Below, in pieces: positions 45,341-53,121 of a stretch of 64,000 bases of DNA (its first letter is position 1; each line of letters begins with the position of its first letter). Source of the DNA: Chloroflexi bacterium OLB14 (GTDB lineage: Bacteria > Chloroflexota > Anaerolineae > Anaerolineales > Villigracilaceae); NCBI GenBank assembly GCA_001567105.1, contig LMZR01000062.1:1-64000 (forward strand), in the 5' to 3' direction. A program made the position numbers and the translations under genes. The notes below the pieces were generated by a model. That model was given only the letters and a program-made list of their open reading frames with translations, did not search any database and was not told the origin of the DNA.

Positions 45341-45510
45341 AAAATAAAAAACAGTCAACATAAAACGAGAAGACAGCGAACTATCCTGCGTGAGACATAT
45401 TGTACGCGGGAGCCGTTCCACTATCCTAAGTCGTTGACTGTTTATCTGCGTGAGTGTCTTAGGTGTGGTTACGAACCCCGCCATAGACATAAGCAAGGAA
45501 GGTGTTTTTT
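45341..45510 (-). ncRNA. candidate structured RNA leader of sulfurtransferase-sufE operon
   Basis: Nested stems are plain: 45406-45410 with 45477-45481 (GCGGG/CCCGC), 45415-45418 with 45473-45476 (GTTC/GAAC), 45419-45421 with 45465-45467, and 45425-45430 with 45458-45463 (CCTAAG/CTTAGG). The apical loop carries AAACAGTCAAC (minus strand, 45443-45433). This can instead pair with GTTGACTGTTT at 45359-45349, which is followed by TTTTATTTT, the shape of a terminator. So two exclusive folds exist upstream of the 45309 start. The 362-bp gap holds no gene. I do not match it to SAM, TPP, FMN, cobalamin, glycine or T-box consensus. A + strand transcript with a 6S-like bulged hairpin is an alternative reading. 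Confidence 0.5.
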
Positions 45511-45671
45511 CATAAGGCTGGTCGTATTTTACGAAAATAAAGGTATTTGTCAAGATAAAAATTCATACATAAATCCTTGCTACAGAGAATACGGAAATCG
45601 GTTATTTTTTTAACTTGTTTTCTCTAAGAACTCTGTATACTCTATGGCTACTCTTGATGTAAAATTGATAT

Positions 45672-46295
45672 ATGCCAAAACAAAAATATTACGTCGTTTG
45701 GAAAGGTCGTAAAACTGGCATCTTCACCACTTGGGCGGAATGTGAAAAACAAGTGAAGGGCTTTGTTGGCGCGCAATATAAAGCTTTTGAGAAAGAAACA
45801 GAAGCTGAAGTCGCATACCTCAAACATTATGATGATTACAAAGGAAAGCCATCTTCTACTGGGCGTTGGAAAGATGCTGAAGTAAAACCGAAAATTCCAT
45901 CTATCTGTGTTGATTCCGCATATAGTGGCAAAACAGGCAAACTTGAATATCGAGGTGTGAACACATTTACAGGTGAAGAAATTTTTAGGGCAGGACCATA
46001 TCCTGAAGGCACAAATAATATTGGGGAGTTTTTAGCAATTGTGCATGCTCTCACTTGGCAAGCCAAACATAATATGCACATTCCAGTTTATTCAGATTCT
46101 GAAAATGCAATTGCTTGGGTTTATACAGGTGAATGTAAAACTAAACTGAAACATTCAGCCAAGACAGCAGTTTTATTTGCTTTGATTAAGAGTGCTGAAA
46201 ATTGGTTAGCAGAAAATGAACTGCCCGAAGATAAAATTTTGAAATGGGATACAAAATTATGGGGAGAAAGCCCTGCAGACTTTGGGAGGAAGTAA
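45672..46295 (+). CDS. viroplasmin-RNase HI family protein
   Basis: The 207-aa protein begins with a viroplasmin/caulimovirus-type domain (KYYVVWKGRKTGIFTTWAEC, then VKGFVGAQYKAF) that binds RNA-DNA hybrid. An RNase HI domain follows with the acidic residues in CVDSAYSG, NNIGEFLAIVHAL, YSDSENAI and WDTKLWG. It should cut RNA in hybrids. This domain order is known from bacterial and eukaryotic RNase H1. Confidence 0.85.
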   Translation: MPKQKYYVVWKGRKTGIFTTWAECEKQVKGFVGAQYKAFEKETEAEVAYLKHYDDYKGKPSSTGRWKDAEVKPKIPSICVDSAYSGKTGKLEYRGVNTFTGEEIFRAGPYPEGTNNIGEFLAIVHALTWQAKHNMHIPVYSDSENAIAWVYTGECKTKLKHSAKTAVLFALIKSAENWLAENELPEDKILKWDTKLWGESPADFGRK

Positions 46296-46349
46296 AAGGC
46301 TGATGAAACAGAAACAGTTGTCGTTTAGGTATGAAGCGTGTTTTTTTGT

Positions 46350-47123
46350 CTAATTTTTTCGAATGGCTTTCAATATCCCAATCTTGAATACTTTTCTTTG
46401 GAAAACATTTGTATCAAGTTCAACTTCAAAGCCACAAGCGCTTAGGTATTTTTTAATGTCTTGATAGGTGTAGCCATGATTGAGGTAATCATGATATTCC
46501 AAGATAATTTTGGTTACTTTGTTTAAAATTTTTGCGGGGGTATTTAACAAAATTTGATACTCTGCCCCTTCAGCATCAATTTTCAATAAATCTACTTTTT
46601 TAATTTTATTGCTTTGTAAAATTTCAGCTAAACTAGTAGCTTGCACTATGGCTTTGCTTGATAAATCATCTTCATAAAATGAATGCCCCATGTTTTGATG
46701 TTTTGAATTGAAAAGGGTTATTTCGCCTTTTTTATGTGCGACCGCTAAGTTGAATGCAGTTAAATTTGAAACATCATTTAATCTTTTATTTTCTTGTAGT
46801 AAATTGAAGTTTTCAATATTAGGCTCAAAGGTAAACACTTGACCTTGATGTGCCTGTTTTGCCGCCCAAATTGAAAATGAACCAATATGTCCACCGATAT
46901 CAATAATAATATCCTTAGGATTTATATGAAATCCTTTAGTTTTATAATCTCCAAATTTCCAAATTTGATAGATTGCCCATTTATCGTATGTGCCAACACG
47001 TAATTTCATCTTAATCGAATCGTTGACAGAATAGATGACAGTTTCTTGATGAATGTTCTTCAAATATAGCAATGGTATGAAGATATTGAGGAATTGATAT
47101 AAGTTTTCGTGGATGATTCTCAT
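46350..47123 (-). CDS. FkbM family methyltransferase
   Basis: This is a 257-aa SAM methyltransferase. The SAM motif is IIDIGGHIGSFSIWAAK. VFTFEPNIENFNLLQENKRL and VDLLKIDAEGAEYQIL (FkbM signature) follow. It probably O-methylates a sugar or natural product. It stands alone between plus-strand genes. Confidence 0.82.
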   Translation of the reverse strand: MRIIHENLYQFLNIFIPLLYLKNIHQETVIYSVNDSIKMKLRVGTYDKWAIYQIWKFGDYKTKGFHINPKDIIIDIGGHIGSFSIWAAKQAHQGQVFTFEPNIENFNLLQENKRLNDVSNLTAFNLAVAHKKGEITLFNSKHQNMGHSFYEDDLSSKAIVQATSLAEILQSNKIKKVDLLKIDAEGAEYQILLNTPAKILNKVTKIILEYHDYLNHGYTYQDIKKYLSACGFEVELDTNVFQRKVFKIGILKAIRKN

Positions 47124-47194
47124 GCCTAAATTGTACGCTACTTTGGAATATCTATGTTTAGCAGATTATAATGAACAAGTAAAGGATATTTACA

Positions 47195-47761
47195 ATGAAA
47201 ACAGCCTTATTAATTATTGATATTCAAAAAGATTATTTTGCTGGCGGAAAAAACCCATTGGTGAATCCGCTTGAAGCGGCGAAAAATGCTTATGCAATTT
47301 TGCAATGTTTCCGTGAACATCATGGGCATCACGTTCATATTCAACATATTGAAGAAGACCCTAACGCGCCATTTTTTGCTAAAGGTAGTGAAGGCTCAGA
47401 TATTCACGACTCGGTTGCACATTTTGAAGGCGAGCCGATTGTTTATAAAAGTGAAGTTAATGCGTTTCTTAATACTAATTTGCTTGAGATATTAAAGGAC
47501 TGGGGAACAGAACGCGTTGTGATTACAGGCATGATGAGTCACATGTGTGTAGATGGCACAGCCCGCGCCGCCAGTGATTTAGGGTTCAAAGTCATCGTGG
47601 CAGAAGATGCTTGTGCTACTAAAGATTTAAAATTTGGTGATACTGTTATCCCTGCTGATTATGTGCATAAATCATTTATGGCGGCACTCCGCGCTTACGG
47701 TGATGTGATGAAGTCTAGCGAAGTGATTGCATTATTGGCTGGTGAAAAAACTGAAAAATAA
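47195..47761 (+). CDS. isochorismatase-family cysteine hydrolase
   Basis: This 188-aa hydrolase has the catalytic Asp in LLIIDIQKDYF and the nucleophile Cys in VITGMMSHMCVDGTARAA. Relatives are nicotinamidases, ureidoacrylate hydrolases and isochorismatases. The exact substrate is not clear, and nicotinamidase metal ligands are not obvious. Confidence 0.82.
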   Translation: MKTALLIIDIQKDYFAGGKNPLVNPLEAAKNAYAILQCFREHHGHHVHIQHIEEDPNAPFFAKGSEGSDIHDSVAHFEGEPIVYKSEVNAFLNTNLLEILKDWGTERVVITGMMSHMCVDGTARAASDLGFKVIVAEDACATKDLKFGDTVIPADYVHKSFMAALRAYGDVMKSSEVIALLAGEKTEK

Positions 47762-47787
47762 AATCATCAAATAAATATATTAAGAGT

Positions 47788-47814
47788 GTAGGTCACGCTG
47801 AAAGCGTGACCTAC
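47788..47814. terminator. GTAGGTCACG / CGTGACCTAC repeat, copy 3 (convergent terminator)
   Basis: GTAGGTCACGCT and AGCGTGACCTAC form a 12-bp stem with a 3-nt loop and run into TTTTTT. It lies between the + hydrolase and the minus-strand mini-peptide, a convergent pair like the other two copies. Confidence 0.88.
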
Positions 47815-47822
47815 TTTTTTAC

Positions 47823-47903
47823 TTAGCAACAATCGCCACCACCGCAACAAGTGCTATCGAACTCGGTGCAGTCACAGTCATTGACCACGTTCAATTCATT
47901 CAT
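47823..47903 (-). CDS. Cys-rich mini-peptide, 26 aa
   Basis: The frame reads MNELNVVNDCDCTEFDSTCC followed by GGGDCC. It has six cysteines, four of them in two CC pairs near the end. AGGGGTGG stands 9 bp before the ATG, a good ribosome binding site. An ACATA/TATGT inverted AT-rich site like that of ArsR operators lies 25-45 bp upstream. The arsR gene is next upstream on the same strand. A metal or metalloid binding role (metallothionein-like) is inference. It is too short to be sure that it is a gene, but start, RBS and codon content agree. Confidence 0.6.
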   Translation of the reverse strand: MNELNVVNDCDCTEFDSTCCGGGDCC

Positions 47904-47924
47904 CACATCCACCCCTTTTTTACA

Positions 47925-47948
47925 TAGATATATATCGATATGTTTACA
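47925..47948. promoter_or_regulatory. AT-rich inverted operator upstream of the mini-peptide
   Basis: ACATAGATATATATCGATAT with following GT (47931-47946 is the AT-rich part) is an imperfect palindrome. It shares the half-site ATAGAT with the arsR promoter operator at 48334-48349, so the same regulator may bind both. Confidence 0.5.
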
Positions 47949-47964
47949 TAAAAAAATTAACATC

Positions 47965-47997
47965 AAACCCTAAAAGTCTTTAAGAGCTTTAGGGTTT
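47965..47997. terminator. AAACCCTAAA hairpin terminator of arsR
   Basis: AAACCCTAAAAGTCTT and its inverse AAGAGCTTTAGGGTTT pair around a TTAA-type core. On the minus strand it closes the arsR transcript. Confidence 0.8.
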
Positions 47998-48003
47998 TAG
48001 TTA

Positions 48004-48318
48004 TCACGATAATGTTTTCAAAACAATTTGCGTTGCTTTTTCTTCAGGCGCAAACTTAACCATCAATTGCCCACAACAAAACGCCACTTGATCTTGATTC
48101 AAGGAATAAAAAGTTTGCTTACCTTCTTCACGAATGTTCACCAAACCTGCATCTCGTAAAATCGCCAAATGATGTGACACAGTCGGTTGCGATACATCCA
48201 TCTTCTCAACAATCTCAGTCACCGAACACCATTTGCAACAACAGCACTCCATAATTTTCTGGCGTGTATCGTCAGACATGGCTTTGGCAAATAAAACAGG
48301 ATCGAATTTTGTTTTCAT
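48004..48318 (-). CDS. ArsR-family repressor with Cys-rich sensor motif
   Basis: This is a winged-helix regulator of about 104 aa. The HTH is VTEIVEKMDVSQPTVSHHLA. Just before it stands MECCCCKWCS, five cysteines in the sensor helix region. FCCGQL comes near the C-terminus. ArsR repressors leave DNA when As, Sb or other thiophilic metals bind such cysteines. I start at ATG 48318 (MKTKFDPVLFAKAMSDDTRQ). The longer frame from 48345 would include the promoter -10 box and operator. Confidence 0.85.
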   Translation of the reverse strand: MKTKFDPVLFAKAMSDDTRQKIMECCCCKWCSVTEIVEKMDVSQPTVSHHLAILRDAGLVNIREEGKQTFYSLNQDQVAFCCGQLMVKFAPEEKATQIVLKTLS

Positions 48319-48328
48319 TTCTAAATTT

Positions 48329-48356
48329 ATTATATAGATAAACATCTATTTGTCAA
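48329..48356 (-). promoter_or_regulatory. arsR promoter with operator in the spacer
   Basis: On the minus strand TTGACA (48356-48351) and TATAAT (48334-48329) are 16 bp apart. The spacer is filled by ATAGATGTTTATCTAT (48349-48334), an inverted repeat ATAGAT/ATCTAT. A repressor on it would block RNA polymerase, so autoregulation is likely. Confidence 0.8.
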
Positions 48357-49607
48357 GAGGAGAGATTATCCCATGGCGCCACGCCACGTTTATTTGCGCC
48401 TCTTAATGACTTTTGAATTGGTTCTGCTAATTCGGGCAATATCTCGCTGGTAGCGGAGAGTAAACCAAAACAACCTGCAAGCATCATGTCACCAAATGGG
48501 ACAGCAAAATAGGGACGTAATTTTTGGAATACGGGAGCTTGCTCTTGTTTATTCGCCAGCGAACTGGCTGATTCCATAAACATATTTCTTCTCGGTCCTG
48601 TCACCACTATGTCAAAATCATCTTTGCTAAATTCAAATTTTTTATCTGAATATATCAACGCTCCATGCCCCATATCGTCAAATACATCTGCATGTTTCAA
48701 TGAGCCATCTGCTAATTTATAAATTAAATTTTCAAGTTTTGCTAAATCAATTTCACCAGTGTGATGTTCAAATACGCCTTCAATTCCTTTTTCTCCCAAG
48801 CGAAAGGCGAGGGTGTGGAAGTTACCAACATTACAAACAATCACTTCTTTACGCGTAGCCAAACCTGAGGCGACTGGAGCAAGAGAAGAATTAATGAAAT
48901 TTATTTTGAAATCGTACAATGCGCCCAACACTGCCGCTGGGGCAGTATCCATTACCACTAGCGGGCAAGGCAAATGATTTGCAGAATTTGCTACAGATTG
49001 CAAACGGGTCATAATTTTCGGAATGTCATTAGATAAATAAGCAAAGGCAGATAATGAATTCTTTGCTTTGATTCTTTCATCCAAATAATCAAAACGAAAT
49101 TGTCTATCTGAAACTCCAGCAGGGGCATTGCCATGGTCAAATACGGCGACTGCAATTGCAGATAAATCTTTCAATGTAACGCCATAATCTGCAAATGTTT
49201 TGGAGATTAAATCAAAGTCGAAATCTTTAAGTTCAAGACGATGGACGGCTGACGATAAACTATTTGCTTCATCCTCACTAACAATTGTTATTCCTAATGC
49301 TTCAACTTTATCTAATTCATCGTTCAATGTTGTTGCTGCAGAGGGAGTCATATAAATGGGGAAGCCTGCTTTAGCAAGTTCCTCAATTGCCCAAGCGGAT
49401 GGTCCGCCGCCCATTTGGTGTCCGCTAAATAAAAGCGGATGGTCAGAATCAACTGTCCGCGAGTTAAGAAGCGTTTTGAGGCGCCGATGAATCATCATGG
49501 TAGGCGAAGGTAAAACGAGTTTGAATCCGTTTTCGATATCGAGATTCGAATCGTATAAAAAAAATATCTTGTGTGCCTGTGCCGATATCTACTGTTAAGA
49601 TTTTCAA
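48353..49607 (-). CDS. DUF1786-like ASKHA-fold protein, frameshifted, with in-frame repeat
   Basis: The N-terminus KILTVDIGTGTQDIF followed by LYDSNLDIENGFKLVLPSPT is the phosphate-binding start of the DUF1786 family (sometimes named as a pyruvate-formate-lyase-activating-like protein). It becomes readable only if the A8 run at 49557-49564 has seven bases. The remainder has FSGHQMGGGPSAWAIEELAK, VMDTAPAAVLGAL and NVGNFHTLAF. Start TTG 49607 overlaps the TGA of the upstream gene. Residues near MESASSLANKQEQAPVFQ are encoded by the 52-bp double-hairpin repeat at 48525-48576. The function is unknown. Confidence 0.7.
48525..48576. repeat. 52-bp AGCTTGCT-core double hairpin inside DUF1786 gene
   Basis: TGGAAT...GATTCCA ends and the two stems (GGGAGCTTGCTC... 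and GCCAGCGAACTGGC) match the inverse of copy A (35071-35122) over the same 52-bp length with about 80% identity. It is translated as MESASSLANKQEQAPVFQ, with no frame disruption. Confidence 0.85.
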
Positions 49608-50480
49608 ATTTCAATTCCTAGCCACTGGCGAATAAAATAGCCGATGATAAATGAAACAGTTGCTACGCCTAAGCATAAACCTGCCATTTCAAAAAATCTT
49701 TCGCGAAACGATTCACCTTTAGCAATTGAGATATAAAAATTAAAAACAGCAATGATGATGACTGCTGTTGTTAATGCGATGGTGAGGTCTAAATAATAAT
49801 TTTCAAAAAATAAATATGGCAGAATTAACAAAATTACTGTGCAAATATATGCTACGCCTGTATAAATTGCGGCACGCACTGGATTCTTTTTTGTGATTTC
49901 GGAACGCGTAGAAAGATATTCACTCGCCGCCATAGACATGGATGCCGCAATGCCCGTGATTAAACCTGATAGTGCAATTAATTTTACATTTTGTAGTGCT
50001 AAAGTTAAGCCTGCTAACGCGCCTGTCAATTCTACAAGTGCATCGCTTAAGCCTAATACAATAGAACCTGCATATTGCAAGCGATCTTCATCTAATAAAT
50101 TTAATAACTGTTGTTCATGCTGTTGTTCTTCTTGTTGATAAGTTTTTGCTTCTGGCACTACATCTGAAACAGCCTCGTAATTTATTTGTGCTTTTTCTTC
50201 TCCATGTTCCATTAATTTAACGCCGAATGTAAAGCCAAACACAAGGCTGATGATGTAATAAAACCAAATTTGAAACCAATTTGGCTTTACTTCTTGGTTA
50301 GTATATTTTTTCCAACCGTTGTAATGACGTAATTCGTCTTCGGCGATCTGATTGAAGAGTTTTGCGTTTTCGGCTGAATTTATTTTTTTGGCTAAACGTG
50401 TATATATGTGATATTCAGTAATTTCTGTTTTTTGAAACCTGAGAATTTTTTTTTAGAACTTCTGGACTGATGTTTTGCAT
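49604..50480 (-). CDS. ferritin-like/VIT1-CCC1 transporter fusion, frameshifted
   Basis: The C-terminal part is a VIT1/CCC1 iron or manganese transporter: QYAGSIVLGLSDALVELTGA, LITGIAASMSMAASEYLSTR, then three more helices. The N-terminal part is a ferritin/rubrerythrin-like helical domain (TEITEYHIYTRLAKKINSAE, then FNQIAEDELRHYNGW). It becomes readable after correcting the T9 run at 50446-50454 to eight. ATG 50480 follows GGAG. Such fusions are known membrane-bound ferritin-like iron exporters. It overlaps the DUF1786 start. Confidence 0.8.
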
Positions 50481-50548
50481 TGCAATCTCCTCAATCTATT
50501 GTACGCTATTAATAAAAGTAGCGGATGTATTAAACATCCGCTACTCAC

Positions 50549-51355
50549 TTAAACTTTTTGCAAAACAAAATACCAATATCTACGATTATCTAAATGAGGT
50601 TTATCTTTTGCAGGGGCATTGGGTGAAAGCCCAATGAATTCATAAAATAATCTATGCAAAATTTTTGGCACATAGGTTTTGATTAAGCGAATGCGTTGCT
50701 CACGATCTACTTCTAAGGCTTTTAGCACATTTTCAGTTATTTCTTCTTCTTTAATAACTTTCCAGCCAATTTGTTTTAATTGCGAATGCCACTCATTTAT
50801 TTTTTCTGCATAACGTAAATCGGTATAAAGAAAATAGCCGTTTGGTTTAAGTACACGTTTGACATGCTTAAAAAACTTTTCAATGTTTGGATAATACAAC
50901 GAGGCTTCAACATTCACTACAACATCAAATGTATTATCAGCAAATTTCAAATCTTCGGCGTTGCCATGTTGAAAATGCAAACCATCTAGCTGATGATGCT
51001 CACGGCAGAATTGAATGGCACGTTCTGAAAAATCTACGCCGATATATGATTTAGGTTTGAAATAACGCATGATGAAATGCGCGCCTCCACCTCGCCCCGA
51101 GCTGACTTCTAATGCTTCAACATTTTTCCATTCTACATGCTTGGCGACGTGATGATACAACTGCAATGGGTAGCGATGATATTCATCATCAGGATGTAAT
51201 TCTAAAGTCTCTGCTCCTTGATGATGAGCAGTGTAGCCAAAATTCATAAACACAGCACCTTTGTCTTTGACAAGGGTAGAAACGTATTCATACTGTAAAC
51301 GAGTCAGCCAACTTTTGAGATTTGGAAAACGCTGAAATAAAATTTTGTTGAGCAT
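50549..51355 (-). CDS. class I SAM-dependent methyltransferase
   Basis: This is a 268-aa methyltransferase. The SAM loop is ALEVSSGRGGGAHFIMRYF. VDFSERAIQFCREHH (motif II) and DNTFDVVVNVEASLYYPNIE (Ubie-like motif) follow. It is close in form to phosphatidylethanolamine or natural-product methyltransferases with a long N-terminal part. The substrate is unknown. Confidence 0.8.
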   Translation of the reverse strand: MLNKILFQRFPNLKSWLTRLQYEYVSTLVKDKGAVFMNFGYTAHHQGAETLELHPDDEYHRYPLQLYHHVAKHVEWKNVEALEVSSGRGGGAHFIMRYFKPKSYIGVDFSERAIQFCREHHQLDGLHFQHGNAEDLKFADNTFDVVVNVEASLYYPNIEKFFKHVKRVLKPNGYFLYTDLRYAEKINEWHSQLKQIGWKVIKEEEITENVLKALEVDREQRIRLIKTYVPKILHRLFYEFIGLSPNAPAKDKPHLDNRRYWYFVLQKV

Positions 51356-51458
51356 ACAAGTCCTTCGGTTGTAGAATGCCCAGCATTATACTCCTGTGAT
51401 GATTTTGGATGTTTTACGGTTTTGAAAGTATCAGCAAGTTATCTCAAAAATAAGTTCC

Positions 51459-51556
51459 CGTCATTGCGAGGAGGGCGAAGCCTGACGAAGCAATCTCCAA
51501 CACGGCTAACAAAGCCTGGCAGTCGTGGAGATTGCTTCGCTTCACTCGCAATGACG
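51459..51556. repeat. GTCATTGCGAG...CTCGCAATGACG repeat
   Basis: CGTCATTGCGAG and CTCGCAATGACG flank GAAGCAATCTCC and GGAGATTGCTTCG. This nested palindrome is a widely scattered bacterial repeat type. It fills the gap upstream of the methyltransferase. Confidence 0.9.
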
Positions 51557-51589
51557 AGTGGTGGTGTTTTTGAGACATGTTTTATAAAA

Positions 51590-51620
51590 AAATCCGAAGT
51601 CTTTAAGACTTCGGATTTTT
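51590..51620. terminator. intrinsic terminator of the gcv operon
   Basis: AAATCCGAAGTC and GACTTCGGATTT pair around CTTTAAG. On the minus strand it is followed by a T run and lies 14 bp after the gcvPB stop. Confidence 0.85.
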
Positions 51621-51634
51621 AATTACCACTTACT

Positions 51635-53119
51635 CTAATTCAACTCAACATTTTCAGGCAACCAACAACACAACACTAACTCTCTCGCTGCTTTGACTTC
51701 ATCCATGCGACCAAATTTTGTGGTGCTTGGGGCATTGTGAAGCAATTCAGGTTGAGTCTTGGCTTCTTCCGCGATTTTGATTAAGGCATCTGCAAATTTA
51801 TCTAAGGTATCTTTGTTTTCGGTTTCAGTTGGCTCAATCATCAACGCTTCGGGGACGATGAGAGGGAAGTAGTTCGTTGGCGGGTGGAAGCCATAATCCA
51901 TGAGACGTTTGGAGACATCTAATGCGCGTACATCACTGCCTTCAAATCTCCCTTCGGCTACAAACTCGTGCATACAGATTCGGTCAAATGGAATTTTGTA
52001 ATGACCGCGAACTTTGGCTTGTAAATAATTTGCATTCAAGACTGCATATTGAGCAATATCTTTTAAGCCATCAGGTCCGTGCATGGCGATGTAGGTATAA
52101 GCACGCACCATGCCACCACCAAAGTGACCATGAAATGCTTTCATTCGTCCAATAGAATTTGGAGGTGTGACGAAACCATAAAACGGTGCTTCTTCATCAT
52201 TGCCTTCTTCAAGGATGCCAACTAATGGCGTTGGTAAAAAGTCTAATAAAGTTTTGCTCACGCCAACAGGACCACAGCCAGGTCCGCCACCACCGTGTGG
52301 GACGGAAAAAGTTTTATGTAAGTTAAAGTGCATTACATCAAAACCTAAATCACCAGGGCGCACAATTCCAAGCAAGGCGTTTAAGTTGGCACCATCACCA
52401 TACATCAAACCACCACAGCCATGAATTAATGAAATTACTTTTTCAACATTTTCATCAAACATGCCTAATGTGTTTGGGTTTGTTAGCATCATGCCGACAA
52501 CAGTATCATCACAAGCGGCTTCGAGTGCTTTCAAATCTACATTGCCACGATCATCTGATGGAATGGTGACAACTTGCATACCCATCATGCCAACGGAAGC
52601 GGGATTCGTTCCATGTGCGGCATCAGGAATTAACATTTTTATCCGTTTGCTATCACCACGCAATTTGTGATACGCCGCCATCATCAACACACCTGTATAT
52701 TCACCATGTGCGCCAGCCGCAGGTTGTAAGGTGACTCCTGCAAAGCCACTAATTTCTTTTAACCATTCTTGCAATTCATACATCAATGCTAAATTGCCTT
52801 GCACTGTTTCAATCGGCTGTAATGGATGGCTAAATAAAAATCCAGGGTAGCGACAAGTATCTTCGTTAATCTTTGGGTTGTATTTCATAGTACAAGAACC
52901 CAAAGGATAAAATCCGCTATCAACACTGTAATTTAATTTGCTCAAGTTAACGTAATGACGAACTACATCCACTTCGGCGATTTCGGGCAGAGGCAGTTCG
53001 GAGCGAAGCAAATGTTGAGGTAAAGAATCAACTACAGGCACATCAGAAGCGGGCATTCTTACTCCACGTCTTCCAGCAGATGAAAGTTCAAAAATTGTAG
53101 GTTCAATTATCGTTGCCAT
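51635..53119 (-). CDS. gcvPB: glycine dehydrogenase (decarboxylating) subunit 2
   Basis: This 494-aa subunit is the PLP-carrying half of the split P-protein. The cofactor lysine is in FNLHKTFSVPHGGGGPGCGP. SGFYPLGSCTMKYNPKIN and LQPAAGAHGEYTGVLMM are family segments. It decarboxylates glycine and passes aminomethyl to GcvH. It starts 2 bp after gcvPA stops. Confidence 0.95.
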   Translation of the reverse strand: MATIIEPTIFELSSAGRRGVRMPASDVPVVDSLPQHLLRSELPLPEIAEVDVVRHYVNLSKLNYSVDSGFYPLGSCTMKYNPKINEDTCRYPGFLFSHPLQPIETVQGNLALMYELQEWLKEISGFAGVTLQPAAGAHGEYTGVLMMAAYHKLRGDSKRIKMLIPDAAHGTNPASVGMMGMQVVTIPSDDRGNVDLKALEAACDDTVVGMMLTNPNTLGMFDENVEKVISLIHGCGGLMYGDGANLNALLGIVRPGDLGFDVMHFNLHKTFSVPHGGGGPGCGPVGVSKTLLDFLPTPLVGILEEGNDEEAPFYGFVTPPNSIGRMKAFHGHFGGGMVRAYTYIAMHGPDGLKDIAQYAVLNANYLQAKVRGHYKIPFDRICMHEFVAEGRFEGSDVRALDVSKRLMDYGFHPPTNYFPLIVPEALMIEPTETENKDTLDKFADALIKIAEEAKTQPELLHNAPSTTKFGRMDEVKAARELVLCCWLPENVELN

Positions 53120-53121
53120 GT

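Noticed and set aside
45341..45510. SAM, cobalamin, TPP, FMN or T-box element before the sulfurtransferase
   Set aside because: None of their conserved core words is present. The element is kept as unassigned.
48319..48345. Upstream ATG at 48345 for arsR
   Set aside because: It lies within the operator and ahead of the -10 box, so it cannot be on the transcript from the visible promoter.
49498..49607. ATG at 49498 as the true start of the DUF1786 protein
   Set aside because: It would drop the conserved VDIGTGTQD phosphate-binding start, which is present just upstream in a shifted frame.
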